The notes: generated from the letters alone by a model not told the origin. 64,000 bases of DNA from Henckelia pumila (GCF_033568475.1 NC_133123.1:160533753-160597752); one strand, 5' to 3'. Positions 47,142-58,143 are shown, numbered from the stretch's first letter. Numbers and translations are program-made.

Positions 47142-48932
47142 CTAAGAGTTAATTAGATAATACACCCATTCTGTTTTCTCCTTATCTGGAAGTGCTTTTA
47201 ATAATCTAAACCGTTCAACATTACCATCCATCAATTTTTCGACTGCCTTAAATCTTTCGGTGCTCGTAAGTCCGGTTATCTTGGAGACAACTTCGTATAT
47301 TTCAATACCGCTCGGTCTTTCTTCCTTCTTCCATGCCACAAACTCTCGAAAAGATTCGGCAATCATGCCCACAACTTCAAACGAAGTATCTTTTTTCGCT
47401 TTCTTGGTTTTATTGGACTTGGAATCAACTGAGTCTGAAGGCCACGAGCATTCTTGTGGAGAGTTTACCTCATTACCTTCTTCTCTGTGCTTTCTATAAC
47501 ATCCACCTACCAATAGATACGTAATTTTTGTGTTTAAAACTGGAATTTGTACATCTCCATCATTAATTTGAAACTTCTACTTATATGATAATATGATATG
47601 ACAAACATCAAATATGGTTCAGGATTATATCTTCTTGAAGTGTGTACATATCTTTACTCAAAATGTAAAATATTTATCACGTACCTTTAAGATTCTCTCT
47701 TTTTCGAACCGATGGTTGATCAGTCTCCATTGGTGTAAAGCTATCAGATCCATCAACAGCTGACGATCCCCTTTTCATCTTAATCATAATAATCATTCAA
47801 GAAATATTTTTCATCAAACAACATGCAATTAATCAGAAGCTTAAGAACCTCCTAACTATATAGTGCAAAAAATATATTTGTTTGGGTTAACAAACTAGCT
47901 AAGGTGGTGTCACAGCAACCGTACGTAGAATATATATAATTTCTGGAGATATCATACCGGGGGGCAGTCGTCTTCTCTTTCACATGCTCGTTTTGAACTG
48001 ACATAATCATCGTCATCAGGCCGAAGTGTGACCTCATCATCGTCATCATCCTAAGTGAACAAACAAACAACCAAATGCTTATAAGATATGATTATAAAAA
48101 TTAACAACATAGTGAAGAAGATGGTAACGGTACCTTGATCTCACAAAACAAGGCCCTTTTCCCACCCGCCACGCGAACAACACCTCGGAAAACAGGGCAC
48201 TCCTCACTTCCATCTTCCTTGGCCATAAAAGTCAGCCCATAATATCCAGCCCCGACACGATTCACCTTGCAAACCTTCATGACCTTGAAACTCTTCTACC
48301 ATAACCAAGTAGAAACAAAATATTTAGAAAAATCTTAATAATCAAAGCTATAAACACATTAAGGTTAGTGTATGCAACTCTCGCTAATTTTTAGAGATTG
48401 CAAACACTATCTACGATAACTTGTCCAACCTCCTTGTCATCGTAAAATTTCAAAGCTAATTCCGCTAGATGCCTCAGATCATCTTGTTTGTCCGCGTTCA
48501 CATACGTGACTGCTGCACCACCCCTCCGACCAGCCGTTACACCGCCCCTATCGGGACCAAGCTCCGGTGGTTCAATGCATAAATCACACATCTGTCAATA
48601 CCACTAACCAAAAATTTCAGTTTCCGTTCAGATCCAATAACATGAACTAGAAATTAATGAGACAATTATAACATGAACTAGAAAGGAACAAATTTCATAC
48701 TCTACGGAACGATTCCGACAAATATGAGTCGTCACTGGAAGAGGAGTCAGTACTAGAGTCTACGGTTACAGGAGAAAGATCGAGTGCCCTTTCTTCTTCG
48801 CTCCTCTCTCCATCACTGCACGTACGTTTTATATTAAACACCTAATCACAAGAAAATACAAATAGAATCGAAACAAATACATTATTCAAACGCCGATTGA
48901 TACCTAATTTTTTTCAAGGAAGAATATCTCAT
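47142..48932 (-). CDS. Cystatin-like domain protein with Myb/SANT-tail-like C-terminus
   Basis: Seven exons on the minus strand: 48904-48932, 48701-48815, 48421-48591, 48134-48295, 47958-48050, 47685-47778 and 47142-47506. All have GT/AG ends and compatible phases, giving 342 residues without a stop. Residues 1-48 are serine and acid rich. Residues about 78-160 form a cystatin-like domain: the LARFAV-type helix is LRHLAELALKFY, followed by KVMKVCKVN, YYGLTF and a final ALFCEIK strand. The inhibitory QxVxG loop reads RVGAG here, so protease inhibition is doubtful. Next is an aspartate-rich exon (DDDDDEVTLRPDDDD), then a KRAC and KKAK basic stretch that could aid nuclear entry. The last 70 residues (IYEVVSKITGL, RFRLLKALPDKEKTEWVYYL) resemble the tail of plant Myb/SANT-like (LIMYB-type) proteins. 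Function is unknown. The ATG is supported by the matching 29-base exon in the broken copy at 15618. Its 3' flank is cut by the copia element ending at 47088. Confidence 0.75.
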
Positions 48933-48939
48933 CTTTGCA

Positions 48940-50310
48940 TGCACAGGAAAAAAACAAAAAAAAAAAGAGATTGTACGTGGCGACGTGCAATTTTCCGTTC
49001 AGTATAATAAATTAATTAATCGTTTCTCGCACAACTAGAATTATTTTAGATGCGAATTCATTGTTGAATATGATTTTATTGAATGAATAACTGAGTGTTT
49101 GGAGTATTGTTGTACAAATAAGAGTCCTTCAGGGATTCTGAAACATACCAGGATACTATTGTCGTTGTTATTCTCAACTTGAATAATTAATAAATAATAA
49201 TAGGTAGTATGAGATATCCTTTTATATTTAATAAAATTATCATAAAAACTTGTTTTATTCAATTTATATCTGGTATCAATGTTTTCAAAATCGAACGGGA
49301 CTGGCCGGTTCGATCGGGAACTGGTCTGGTTCGAAATATATAATCCCAAAAATCGTTTTAACGGTTGAATCGGTCAGAACCGGTCAACAATCGAAAAACC
49401 GGTGCAATCGGTTTTCTGAATTTTTTTAATATTTTTTTGTTGAAAAATTAGTTTTTTTTAATTTTAACGCATTAATTTAATATTTTATTATATATACACA
49501 TGATTATTTGTAATTTTCTTCGTTAAAACTATTATTTTAAGAATATTAGAGTTTTTTTAATTAATTAATAAATTTTTAAAAAATATATAACTATAATTTA
49601 TATTTTTAATATATTTATATAGTTATTTAATTTTCAATCTCTATGATAAATATATTATTTTTGTCTATTTATACACATCTTTTAGGTTTTTAAAATTTAA
49701 AATATATTATTAATTATATTATATTATATAAACGGTTTTACAGTCCGGCCGTCAGGTTAAAACTATCTGACCGATTGAATCGTTTTTTTTAAGATAGATC
49801 AGTCAGATTATGAAAATATTCTAATTTATAACTAATATATCCTATAAATATTTTGTTATCTTTATCTATAGGTTTAAATTTTTAAATGATCATATCTCAT
49901 AAAAATTATTTTAAAAACTCTAATTTTATTATGATCTCTATGATTTTTTATCCAAATATTATTTAGCATAAAAATTTTAATGTTGTCCGCATGTTAAATT
50001 ACTAATATATAATATAAAGCACTGATCTTGGTCATTTTAATAAAAAAAATAATTGTAAAAATTAATTTTAGCAAATTTACCCGCTAATAATTGTCATGCT
50101 CATATTTTCAATTTTCATATTAAACTTTTTACCTTTTCACCTATGAATATAAAATTAAAAAAAAAAAAATTTCCCACAGAAAAACTCGTAATTCTCATTA
50201 ATAAAATAATATCTAATTACAAATTTTTCAACCAAACCGAAATATTTTCATTTTCCCGAATCGGAAAAGTGGAAGAAGAAACAAAATGAGCAATATTCAA
50301 AAGCAACAGA
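48940..50310. other. Intergenic stretch with dispersed ACCGGTT-type repeat
   Basis: 49001-49200 is the duplicated 5' flank shared with 52845-53040, marking both genes as products of one segmental duplication. 49275-49810 holds a dispersed repeat with CGGTTCGATCGG and GAACCGGTC blocks at the left and GACCGATTGAATCG at the right, probably a decayed foldback element. No gene was seen. Confidence 0.5.
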
Positions 50311-50316
50311 ATTTTC

Positions 50317-50565
50317 TTGATTCAAACTCTCGTATATTGTAAATTTTCATCACCACCCGTGATTGCTTACACAGATGTTAACGAGACAGAAACAATCAAA
50401 CAAACCACAAGTCTTCGTAAGCCCCAATCATTACCCAAGGCCAGTGCTTCGTGGATTGCATTGATCTCACCTCTGTTATCGAGTGTGCAAGAGAATCCGA
50501 ATAATTTTCTCACTAACTTATCAAAAGAAGAAAAAATTAGACTAGCCAAGATGCTAATGCCATAA
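50317..50565 (+). CDS. Small hypothetical reading frame, doubtful
   Basis: An 82-codon frame ending LSKEEKIRLAKMLMP, which reads like the charged C-terminal helix of a real protein. An acceptor-like TTACACAG at 50372 suggests that, if real, it is a 3' exon and the first 20 codons are not coding. Its last 50 bases resemble 35525-35579, so the piece predates the local duplication. I do not recognise the family, and no upstream exon could be joined with confidence. The opposite strand also has an open frame here, which weakens the case. Confidence 0.25.
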   Translation: MIQTLVYCKFSSPPVIAYTDVNETETIKQTTSLRKPQSLPKASASWIALISPLLSSVQENPNNFLTNLSKEEKIRLAKMLMP

Positions 50566-50715
50566 GTTCGTTTCACCAAAAATATTAACGATGAAACTTT
50601 TGAAATTTGACTTAGCTTGTTAGTTTGAAACTAAAACGTAACTCTATGCTGGCTAAGAATTAATTTGAGAATACACTCATTCTCTTTTAATAATCCAACC
50701 GTTCGACATCAATTA

Positions 50716-51054
50716 AGGGAGTGTTTGCAAAAAAATATGTTTTTGTAGAAGTAATTAAATTTATAAATTATAAAAAAGTGAAGAAAAAAATCAAAAGTTA
50801 GTAATGTTTGAAAATAAAAGTGAAAAACTAAAAATCAAAGTTGGTAGTGTTTGATAAATAAGTTATTACAATGGTTTCAGCATTGACCTTTTGCTAAAAT
50901 CACTTTTGGAAAATCATAATCATCATACTAGCTTTTAGATTTCAATTAAATTAAGCATAAGCTAACACATAATCTGAGTTTAAAGAACACACAATAGTGA
51001 TTTTTTAAGCCAAAATCTAATCATCACTTTTTTTAGTGATTGAAAACACTCCCT
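50716..51054. mobile_element. MITE with AGGGAGTGTTT ends
   Basis: A 339-base element with inverted ends AGGGAGTGTTTGCAA and AGGGAGTGTTTTCAA (reversed). It sits between two copies of a 70-base host segment (GGCTAAGAATTAATTTGA, then CACTCATTCTCTTTTAATAAT) at 50648-50712 and 51068-51130, as though a local tandem duplication and the insertion happened together. The short ends suggest a hAT-type MITE. No clear 8-base target duplication was found. Confidence 0.6.
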
Positions 51055-51621
51055 GAAACTCAATATTGGCTAAGAATTAATTTGAATTCACACTCATTCT
51101 CTTTTAATAATCTAAATGTTCGACATTAACATCCATCAAATTTGAAACTTGTGCTTGTATGATATGACAAACATCAAATACGAAATTTAAATAAAACAAA
51201 AATAATAAATAGTAAAATATTATCACCTTTAGGATTATCTCCTCTTGAAGTACTGCATGTATACATGTCTTTTTAGAAAATCGAAATGTAAATTATTCAT
51301 TACCTTTAAGATTATTATCTTTTCTGCAAGTGTCGCTAATTTGAACCGATCGATGGTTGAGTTTCCACTGGCATAAAGCTATCAAATCCATCAACAGCCG
51401 ACGCCCATCTTTTCATCTTGACAATCATACGAGAAATATTTTTCATCAAATTTACAGAGAATTGCTTAAGAACTTAATTATGTATAGGGCAAAATATCTG
51501 GTATCTAAAGACAAATATTTCTGGTGGGCAATAACGTTTCTATACTTTTGATATTTGCTGCTACAGTTACTAGTTAACTGAGAAGAGATCGAAAATCATA
51601 AGAATTTTCATATGAATAACA

Positions 51622-51725
51622 CTCCTTCAAGACGGACGGGTCAACCCTAACCGTTGAGTTTTATTCTTTAAATATATAGTCAAATTGACAGACAAATAGC
51701 ACTAACGTAAGACAAATAATACTAA
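51622..51725. repeat. Fragment of the GAGACGGTCTC repeat family
   Basis: AACACTCCTTCAAGACGG followed by ACGGGTCAACCCTAACC is the reversed right end of the repeat at 14694-15173. Only one end is recognisable. It lies in an intron-like gap of the truncated cystatin-like paralogue. Confidence 0.5.
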
Positions 51726-51875
51726 CGTCGTCATGCTAGATGTATCAGTTTGTTTGATATACTTTGGCCGCCAAGACCATCTAAAAAAAACAACACAAAA
51801 ACGCGACAAGTCACAAAATTTACAACAGTATATATATTTTCTGGAAAATATATATATATCATACCTTGTGCGTGC

Positions 51876-52573
51876 TCATTTTGAACCAACATAATCATCA
51901 TTGTTGGGCAGAAGTGTAATCTCATCATCATCCTCCTAGTGAACAACAAAAAACCTACAATGCTAAAATTCTTCCGCCAAAATTAAAGAGAGAAGAAGAT
52001 ATATATGATAAAAATTAACAACATATATAGTGAAGAAGATGGTCCCGGTACCTTGATCTCACAAGACATGACCTTTTCCGCACCCACCACACGAACAACA
52101 CCTCGAAAAACAGGGCACTCCTCACTTCCATCTTCGTGAGCCTTGAAAGTCAGCCCGTAATATCCAAGCCCCATACGATTCACCTTGCAAACCTTCACGA
52201 GCCTGAAACTCTTCGACTATATATAACCAATAGAAAAAACATGTAACAAAAATTAATAATAAATAAATAATCAGAGCTATAAATACATTAAAGAAGTGTT
52301 TGCAACCTCTAAAAATAATTGATTGATTATGGAGATTTTTTTAATTTATTTTTAAAGGTTGCAAACACTACCTAAATTAACTTCTCCAACCTCCTCATCA
52401 TTGTAAAATCTCAAAGCTTTTTCCGCGAGATGCCTCATATCACCATCTTTGTCCGCGTTCACAAACGTGATTGCTCCACCACTCCGACCACCACCACCAC
52501 CACCACTCCGACCACCCCTTCTGCCACCCCTTCCCGGACGAAGCTTCGGTGGTTCCATACATAAATCACATAT
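51876..52573 (-). CDS. Truncated cystatin-like paralogue, possibly a pseudogene
   Basis: A tandem copy of the gene at 47142-48932. Exons matching its exons 3 to 5 are 52382-52573, 52052-52216 and 51876-51935, all with splice ends and in frame. The first begins ICDLCMEPP and carries an arginine-glycine-rich run (RGGRRGGRSGGGGGGRSGG) before NADKDGDMRHLAEKALRFYN. The second holds the rest of the cystatin-like fold (LVKVCKVN, YYGLTFKAHEDG, MSCEIK). The acidic exon stops early at TGA (51876-51878), where the intact gene has CGA for arginine. An exon-6 remnant persists at about 51317-51413, exon 7 is deleted, and no counterparts of exons 1 and 2 were found. From the internal Met at 52558 a protein of about 133 residues, the bare cystatin-like domain, would still be possible. 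It is either a young pseudogene or a shortened gene. Confidence 0.5.
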
Positions 52574-53860
52574 CTGTCAACACACACTAACCAAATTGCT
52601 TAGTTTCTGACATTCATTTTTCAATGTGCATGGTGTTCATTGTTACATCATAAAACATGATAGTATGAAAAAATAAAACCACCAATTTTATTTTTTTTAT
52701 TTTCCTACTGAATCCAAAATGATATCAACTATATAAAGGGAGCGCTTTAATTTCAATACCCTTTTGAGATTTTATAGATGGAGCGCTTTATTTAAGTGGG
52801 TTCAAATTTAAGGCCCAATGAGAGCTTGGGCTGCGTGGTTACACCAAAATAATAAATTAATTAATTGCACGACTAGAATAATTTTAGATGAGAACTGATT
52901 GTTGAATATGATTTTAAAAGATTCTATTGAATAAACAAATAGTCGAATGTTTGGAGTATTGTTATATGAATAGAAACATTTTAGGGATTCCAAAGAATCA
53001 TATCGCGATATTATTTTGTCTCTATCCGGTGATTTAAGCATTTCCGATTACAAATAATAATTTCGGTGGTAATAAATCATAAAATTGATATGTATCCAAC
53101 CTTTTTTTAAAAAAAAAAAATATTTTGATACGTATCTCTTACATAATTTTATTTGCATCTTATTATTTTACCTCTTGCAAAGTTAAATAAATTCATATTT
53201 ATAATTTTTATTTAATACAATGCAAATATATATATAATTTTATTTGAATATACTCAGTTATCCCAAATAATTCGTTGTCGATCATAAAATAAACGGAAAA
53301 CAAATTTGTTTAATTTCACATTTTTGGATATAAACAACGAAAAGCGTGTTATGATTCAGCATTTAATAATTTATCCTTTTTTCAAAGCGTACTATTTTAT
53401 TTCAACTCGATATTGTATTAATCAATTTCTTAATTTTTAAATTGCATAAATTGCTCATACAATTATCACATTCGATTTTTATTTAAAACTCTGAAAATTA
53501 TTTATATTAACGATAATGATGGAATTTAAATATAAAACAACGTAAAGAAAATAAAATATATAGACAAATTAAAAAAGGCAAAATAATTACTCTTCAAATT
53601 TTAAAAAAAAAACAAACAAACAAACAAATGCACTAACATTATTTTTTAATTCAATATTATGATAATATAAAAATAAACATTTAAATATAGAGTATTTATA
53701 AGGATTTCCGGAAATAAATTAACATAATTGTTTAATTTAAGTTAATTAATAAGGTAACAACGTGTGCTTATACACATGCAAAACGCCAAATTAAGAAATT
53801 GCGACGGTTTCAATTAGTGTAACCATAAATACAAGGAGGAGGAAAGCCAGCAGAAGTTTC
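52574..53860. other. Gene-free AT-rich stretch
   Basis: The part up to about 53040 is the 5' flank of the truncated paralogue, alignable with 49000-49200. A short duplication of GGAGCGCTTTA occurs at 52740 and 52783. The remainder is low-complexity AT sequence with no gene seen. Confidence 0.5.
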
Positions 53861-53913
53861 GGGATACCACAGCAGGGGATGATGTGGTTTCCTTCTTACT
53901 AAATTTAAAGCAA
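53861..53913 (+). repeat. Left arm of a 53-base inverted repeat upstream of the receptor kinase
   Basis: Begins GGGATACCACAGCAGGGGAT. Its reverse complement occurs at 55444-55496 with about five mismatches in 53 bases; the first 21 bases are identical. The arms are 1.5 kb apart. Confidence 0.8.
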
Positions 53914-54055
53914 AATTAAGGAATGATGTGGTTTATATCTTATCAAAATTAAGTAATTTAATCAATTTTAGTGTATATTTAACGTTTTCATGGAAGAAGC
54001 AATAATATCTTACGATTAATAAAAATGTTTATATTATTTTTAAAAAAAATTATAT

Positions 54056-54086
<31 letters not shown>

Positions 54087-54917
54087 ATAATATTTTGATT
54101 TTATTTAATAAATAAATGAAGTAAAAATTAGGATCCCAATTTAAGAGTGTCAAATTTGAACTCAATTCGTCAATCCGACACGAGTCGACTTGAAAATTAT
54201 CAGGTTAGGGTTGTGGGTTTTTTTTGGTTCGGGTCAAATTCGGGTTAACTTGACAGCTAACTCAAAAAAATTAACCTGGTTCGGATTGTGTTCGGGTCAA
54301 TCCAGTTGACCCGAGGTGACCCGAAACATTATATTATTTTTTTTTTATATAAAGTAAAAAATATTTGTTACATTTTATATGTTGTATGTTTGAAGGAAAA
54401 AAAATTATTATATATAAATATAATATGTTTTTGTCATTTAATGTTTATTTTATACAATTTTTATGTTCTAAAATTATTTTTTATATTTTGTTATAAATAT
54501 AATTTAAATTTTCTACAACTAAACTTTCAAATTAAAATTAAATATATATAAATTTAGATTTAGTTATTATGTGTTTAAATTAAATATTACTAGTGTTATT
54601 GTGTGTTTTGAATTTTTATTTAATTTTTTTAGAAAATTTTTTAAAAATAAAAAAAATCTGGTTGGTTCGGTTGATCAAGTTAGTCGGGTTAGCTGGATTC
54701 AGATTCGAATTAGTCATTTTCTAGTTGATTCAGGTCGGGTCGGATTGAAAAATTTTAAAATAATATTTTTTTCAATACTACTCGAACCCACCCGAATTGA
54801 CAATGTTATCCCGATTCATTTGTCGTTCACATTTGATTCATCAAAATGGTTAAATAATAATTGTTGACGTGCTGATTCTCGTCTGACATGTAATTTTACG
54901 ATTGTATATAGGGAAAC

Positions 54918-55205
54918 TTATTTTTTGTCTATTAATTTTTTATTTTTTTGGTTTTAATCGATTAAATTTTTAAAGTTTGTTTTATTATACTAACTTTTAA
55001 TTTTTGGTTATTTTGGTCTAATTGATATGTGATAATTTGATAAGTCAGCATTTATCAAAGCTACGTCATCATTTTTCGATTTCACATTATCATTTTTCGA
55101 TATCACATCAGCAATTAGATCAAAATAATAAAAATTAAAAGTCAACGCAACAAAACCAACATTTAAAAAATTAATGGGAAAAAATAGACAACTAATAAAC
55201 CAAAA
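54918..55205. repeat. Foldback repeat beside a TA tract
   Basis: The left part (TTTGTCTATTAATTTTTTA, CTTTTAATTTTTGGTTATTTT, TGGTCTAATTG) is an inverted copy of the right part read backwards (GTCTATTTTTTCCCATTAA, CTTTTAATTTTTATTATTTT, TGATCTAATTG). It is similar in kind to the element at 14803 but a different family, with no gene. The stretch before it (54150-54900) holds dispersed TTCGGGTCAA-type repeats and nothing coding. Confidence 0.6.
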
Positions 55206-55206
55206 A

Positions 55207-55311
<105 letters not shown>

Positions 55312-55443
55312 GTTTTAGATGTTGTGCATAAAATTTAAAATCTGATTCCATAAATATTAAATAATACAAACAAAATAAATTAATCGATCTCAAAAAATTT
55401 TAATTCGTGTAATTGAGTAAATATATACTTAAAATTGTTTGAA

Positions 55444-55496
55444 TTGCTTTAATTTTAGTAAGAAGAAAACCAATGCATCCCCTGCTGTGGTATCCC
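55444..55496 (-). repeat. Right arm of the 53-base inverted repeat
   Basis: Ends CATCCCCTGCTGTGGTATCCC, the exact reverse complement of the first 21 bases of 53861-53913. It lies about 195 bases before the receptor-kinase start, probably in its promoter. Confidence 0.8.
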
Positions 55497-55689
55497 CAGG
55501 GGATCCGTTCCCGAATGAAACGGTAACTTTGTGTAACTGCGTGTTATTAATAAGTGTAATAATTCCAACAAAATAAGAGTAAATAATACCATTTTATTGG
55601 CTTTCTTCCCCCATTTTTTTTTTTTTTTTTTTTTTGTTAGTGTTTTGTATGTTTTCTTGATGATAACTTTTATCACTTTCCATTCAGCA

Positions 55690-58143
55690 ATGAGCCGTAG
55701 AATCCAAGAATTTTTGTTGATGGTCATAATACTTTCTTTCACCTTATGCCAAGTTGATTCACAACACAAAGCTAGCAATACTTCATCTGCATATTCCGAT
55801 TCATATGTCTTGGCTTGCGGAGCCATAACTGATGCCACAGACGTCCGCGGCAGAAAATGGATCCAAGACATCAAATTTCTGACTTCTCCGGACAAATCTT
55901 CGTCGGAAGTGGCTCGATCCCAAGACCCTTCATTGCCATCCACGGTTCCATACATGACAGCAAGGATTTTTCATTCGAAAGCCACTTATAGGTTCCACGT
56001 TTCTCCCTTGTTTCGCCACTGGATCCGGCTTCACTTTTATCCGTCTTGGTACAAGAATCTTGATCCCGCGAATTCGTTTTTCTCGGTTACTGCAGGTGGC
56101 TTCACTCTGCTCCACAATTTTAGTGCTTCCATAACAGCTCAAGCCCTCACACAGGCTTATATAGTGAGAGAATTTGCTTTAACAAGGCTTGATTCTGGTG
56201 CTCTTGAACTCACTTTCACACCCTCCCCTGCATATAATGGCTCTTTTGCATTTGTCAATGGCATTGAGGTCATTTCAATTCCGGAAATCTTCCACCCTGT
56301 TTCAATGATTGGATTTTCAGACAAGAATATGGAGACAGCACACCTCACGTTTCAGACTATGTTTCGGTTAAACGTCGGCGGGCAGTACATTCCAGCAACC
56401 AAGGACTCGGGCTTAAGCCGAACTTGGTATGACGATTCTCCTTATATATCTGGTGCTGCCTTTGGGGTGACATCTGAGGCTGATAACAATGTAAGTATCA
56501 AGTATCCTTATGATGAATTTAGGTACATTGCACCATATAACGTCTACAGAACAGCACGAAGCATGGGGCCTAATGCAAGTATCAACCAAAACTATAACCT
56601 CACATGGGATTTTCGTGTAGATGTTAATTTTACGTACCTTGTGCGGCTACATTTCTGTGAGTTTCAGTTTGACAAGGTGAATCAAAGGGTGTTTAGTGTT
56701 TTTATTAACCATCGAATGGCGGAGGAAGACGTGGACGTAATTGCTTGGGCTAAAGGTAGAGGAGTGCCGGTGTGCAAAGATTTTGCTGTATATGTTAATG
56801 GAAGGACTGGCGATGATCAAATGTTGGTATCTTTGCATCCTAATGTACGAGTGAAACCTGAATACTATGATTCTATCCTCAACGGACTCGAGATCTTTAA
56901 GTTCAACGACAGGGAGGGAAATCTAGCGGCCCCGAATCCGGTGCCACAACTGGTTAAAGCCAAGGCAGAGTTACAACAGGGAACTACATCCAAGTTGAGC
57001 AGTCATGGCTCAATCATAGGTTATGTTCTAGGTTCACTGGTTGTATTTGGCCTTGTCGTCGGTCTTGCTGTTTTCGTGAAGCAGACAAAAAGTAGGACAG
57101 ACGACGCCTTATTTAGAATCGGTGGCTGGTTTCCAATCAACGGAAGTTCAGGGACAAGTAAGAGCAGCAGTCGAAGCAGCAGAATCTCGAATCTTGGGGG
57201 CTTCCACTGCAGGCACTTCACCTTAGCAGAGCTGCGACTTGCAACCGATAACTTCAGCGAGTCTAGTGTGATTGGTTTTGGAGGATTTGGGAAGGTTTAC
57301 AGGGGATTTATCGACGAAAACACGAAGAAAGTTGCCATCAAAAGAGCCAACCCCTCCTCTGAACAAGGTGTCCACGAATTCTTGAATGAAATCGAGTTGC
57401 TCTCTAAACTGAGGCACCGGCATTTGGTCTCGTTGATCGGCGCTTGCGAAGAAAACGACGAGATGATACTAGTTTACGACTATATGGGCAATGGGACGCT
57501 ACGGGAACATCTTTACAGTAGCGAAAATCCCCCTTTAAGTTGGAGACAAAGATTAGACATATGCATTGGTGCTGCTAGAGGGATTCACTACCTCCACACG
57601 GGCGCAAGGTACACGATCATCCATCGCGACGTAAAGAGTACAAACATCCTTTTAGATGAGAAATGGGTGGCAAAAGTTTCAGACTTCGGGCTGTCGAAAA
57701 CCGGGCCTAGCCTCCACATAACCACGGTGGTGAAAGGAAGCTTTGGGTACTTGGATCCGGAGTACTTCCGGAGACAGCAGCTGACAGATAAATCGGATGT
57801 GTACTCTTTTGGGGTCGTACTTTTCGAAGTGTTGTGCGGAAGACCGGCCCTTAACCCGAGTCTTCCCAAAGAACAAGTTAGTTTAGCAGATTGGGCACTT
57901 TTAAATCACAAGAGAGGCACTCTAGAGCAAATTGTGGATCAACATATCAGAGGGGAGATCAATCCACAATGCTCCAAACACTTGGCCGAAACAGCGGCTA
58001 AATGCTTATCCGATCATGGCCTTGATCGGCCATCAATGGGATCGGTGCTTCGGAATCTCGAGTATTGTCTTCAACTTCAAAGGTCGTTTGGTGAAGCCAA
58101 GGATTTAATAATCTTGGAGGAATCTGAAGATCATCGTACTTAG
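55690..58143 (+). CDS. FERONIA-type receptor kinase (CrRLK1L family)
   Basis: An intronless frame of 817 residues from the ATG at 55690. That start gives a classical signal peptide (MSRRIQEFLLMVIILSFTLC). An in-frame ATG at 55597 would add 31 residues read partly through a T homopolymer (55615-55636) and is less likely. Residues about 35-400 form the tandem malectin-like ectodomain (MFRLNVGGQYI, YNLTWDFRVD, TYLVRLHFCEF, PEYYDSILNGLEIFK). One membrane segment is at about 440-464. The kinase has the glycine loop at 529-534, ATP-binding Lys551, catalytic Asp647 (HRDVKSTN) and the DFG Asp at 665, with YLDPEY, so it should be active. CrRLK1L receptors sense wall pectin and RALF peptides at the plasma membrane and control growth, fertilisation and immunity. 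Lack of introns is typical. It resembles FERONIA more than THESEUS or HERK by the ectodomain, but the exact orthologue is not certain. Confidence 0.93.
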   Translation: MSRRIQEFLLMVIILSFTLCQVDSQHKASNTSSAYSDSYVLACGAITDATDVRGRKWIQDIKFLTSPDKSSSEVARSQDPSLPSTVPYMTARIFHSKATYRFHVSPLFRHWIRLHFYPSWYKNLDPANSFFSVTAGGFTLLHNFSASITAQALTQAYIVREFALTRLDSGALELTFTPSPAYNGSFAFVNGIEVISIPEIFHPVSMIGFSDKNMETAHLTFQTMFRLNVGGQYIPATKDSGLSRTWYDDSPYISGAAFGVTSEADNNVSIKYPYDEFRYIAPYNVYRTARSMGPNASINQNYNLTWDFRVDVNFTYLVRLHFCEFQFDKVNQRVFSVFINHRMAEEDVDVIAWAKGRGVPVCKDFAVYVNGRTGDDQMLVSLHPNVRVKPEYYDSILNGLEIFKFNDREGNLAAPNPVPQLVKAKAELQQGTTSKLSSHGSIIGYVLGSLVVFGLVVGLAVFVKQTKSRTDDALFRIGGWFPINGSSGTSKSSSRSSRISNLGGFHCRHFTLAELRLATDNFSESSVIGFGGFGKVYRGFIDENTKKVAIKRANPSSEQGVHEFLNEIELLSKLRHRHLVSLIGACEENDEMILVYDYMGNGTLREHLYSSENPPLSWRQRLDICIGAARGIHYLHTGARYTIIHRDVKSTNILLDEKWVAKVSDFGLSKTGPSLHITTVVKGSFGYLDPEYFRRQQLTDKSDVYSFGVVLFEVLCGRPALNPSLPKEQVSLADWALLNHKRGTLEQIVDQHIRGEINPQCSKHLAETAAKCLSDHGLDRPSMGSVLRNLEYCLQLQRSFGEAKDLIILEESEDHRT

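Noticed and set aside
50367-50579. Minus-strand frame with an RNase H-like look (RGEINAIHEALALGNDWGL)
   Set aside because: The similarity to LINE RNase H is weak and lacks the catalytic acid pattern; no reverse transcriptase is nearby.
55455-55955. 166-codon minus-strand frame opposite the receptor-kinase start
   Set aside because: Overlaps the kinase signal peptide and ectodomain on the other strand, includes a lysine run from the T homopolymer and has no domain.
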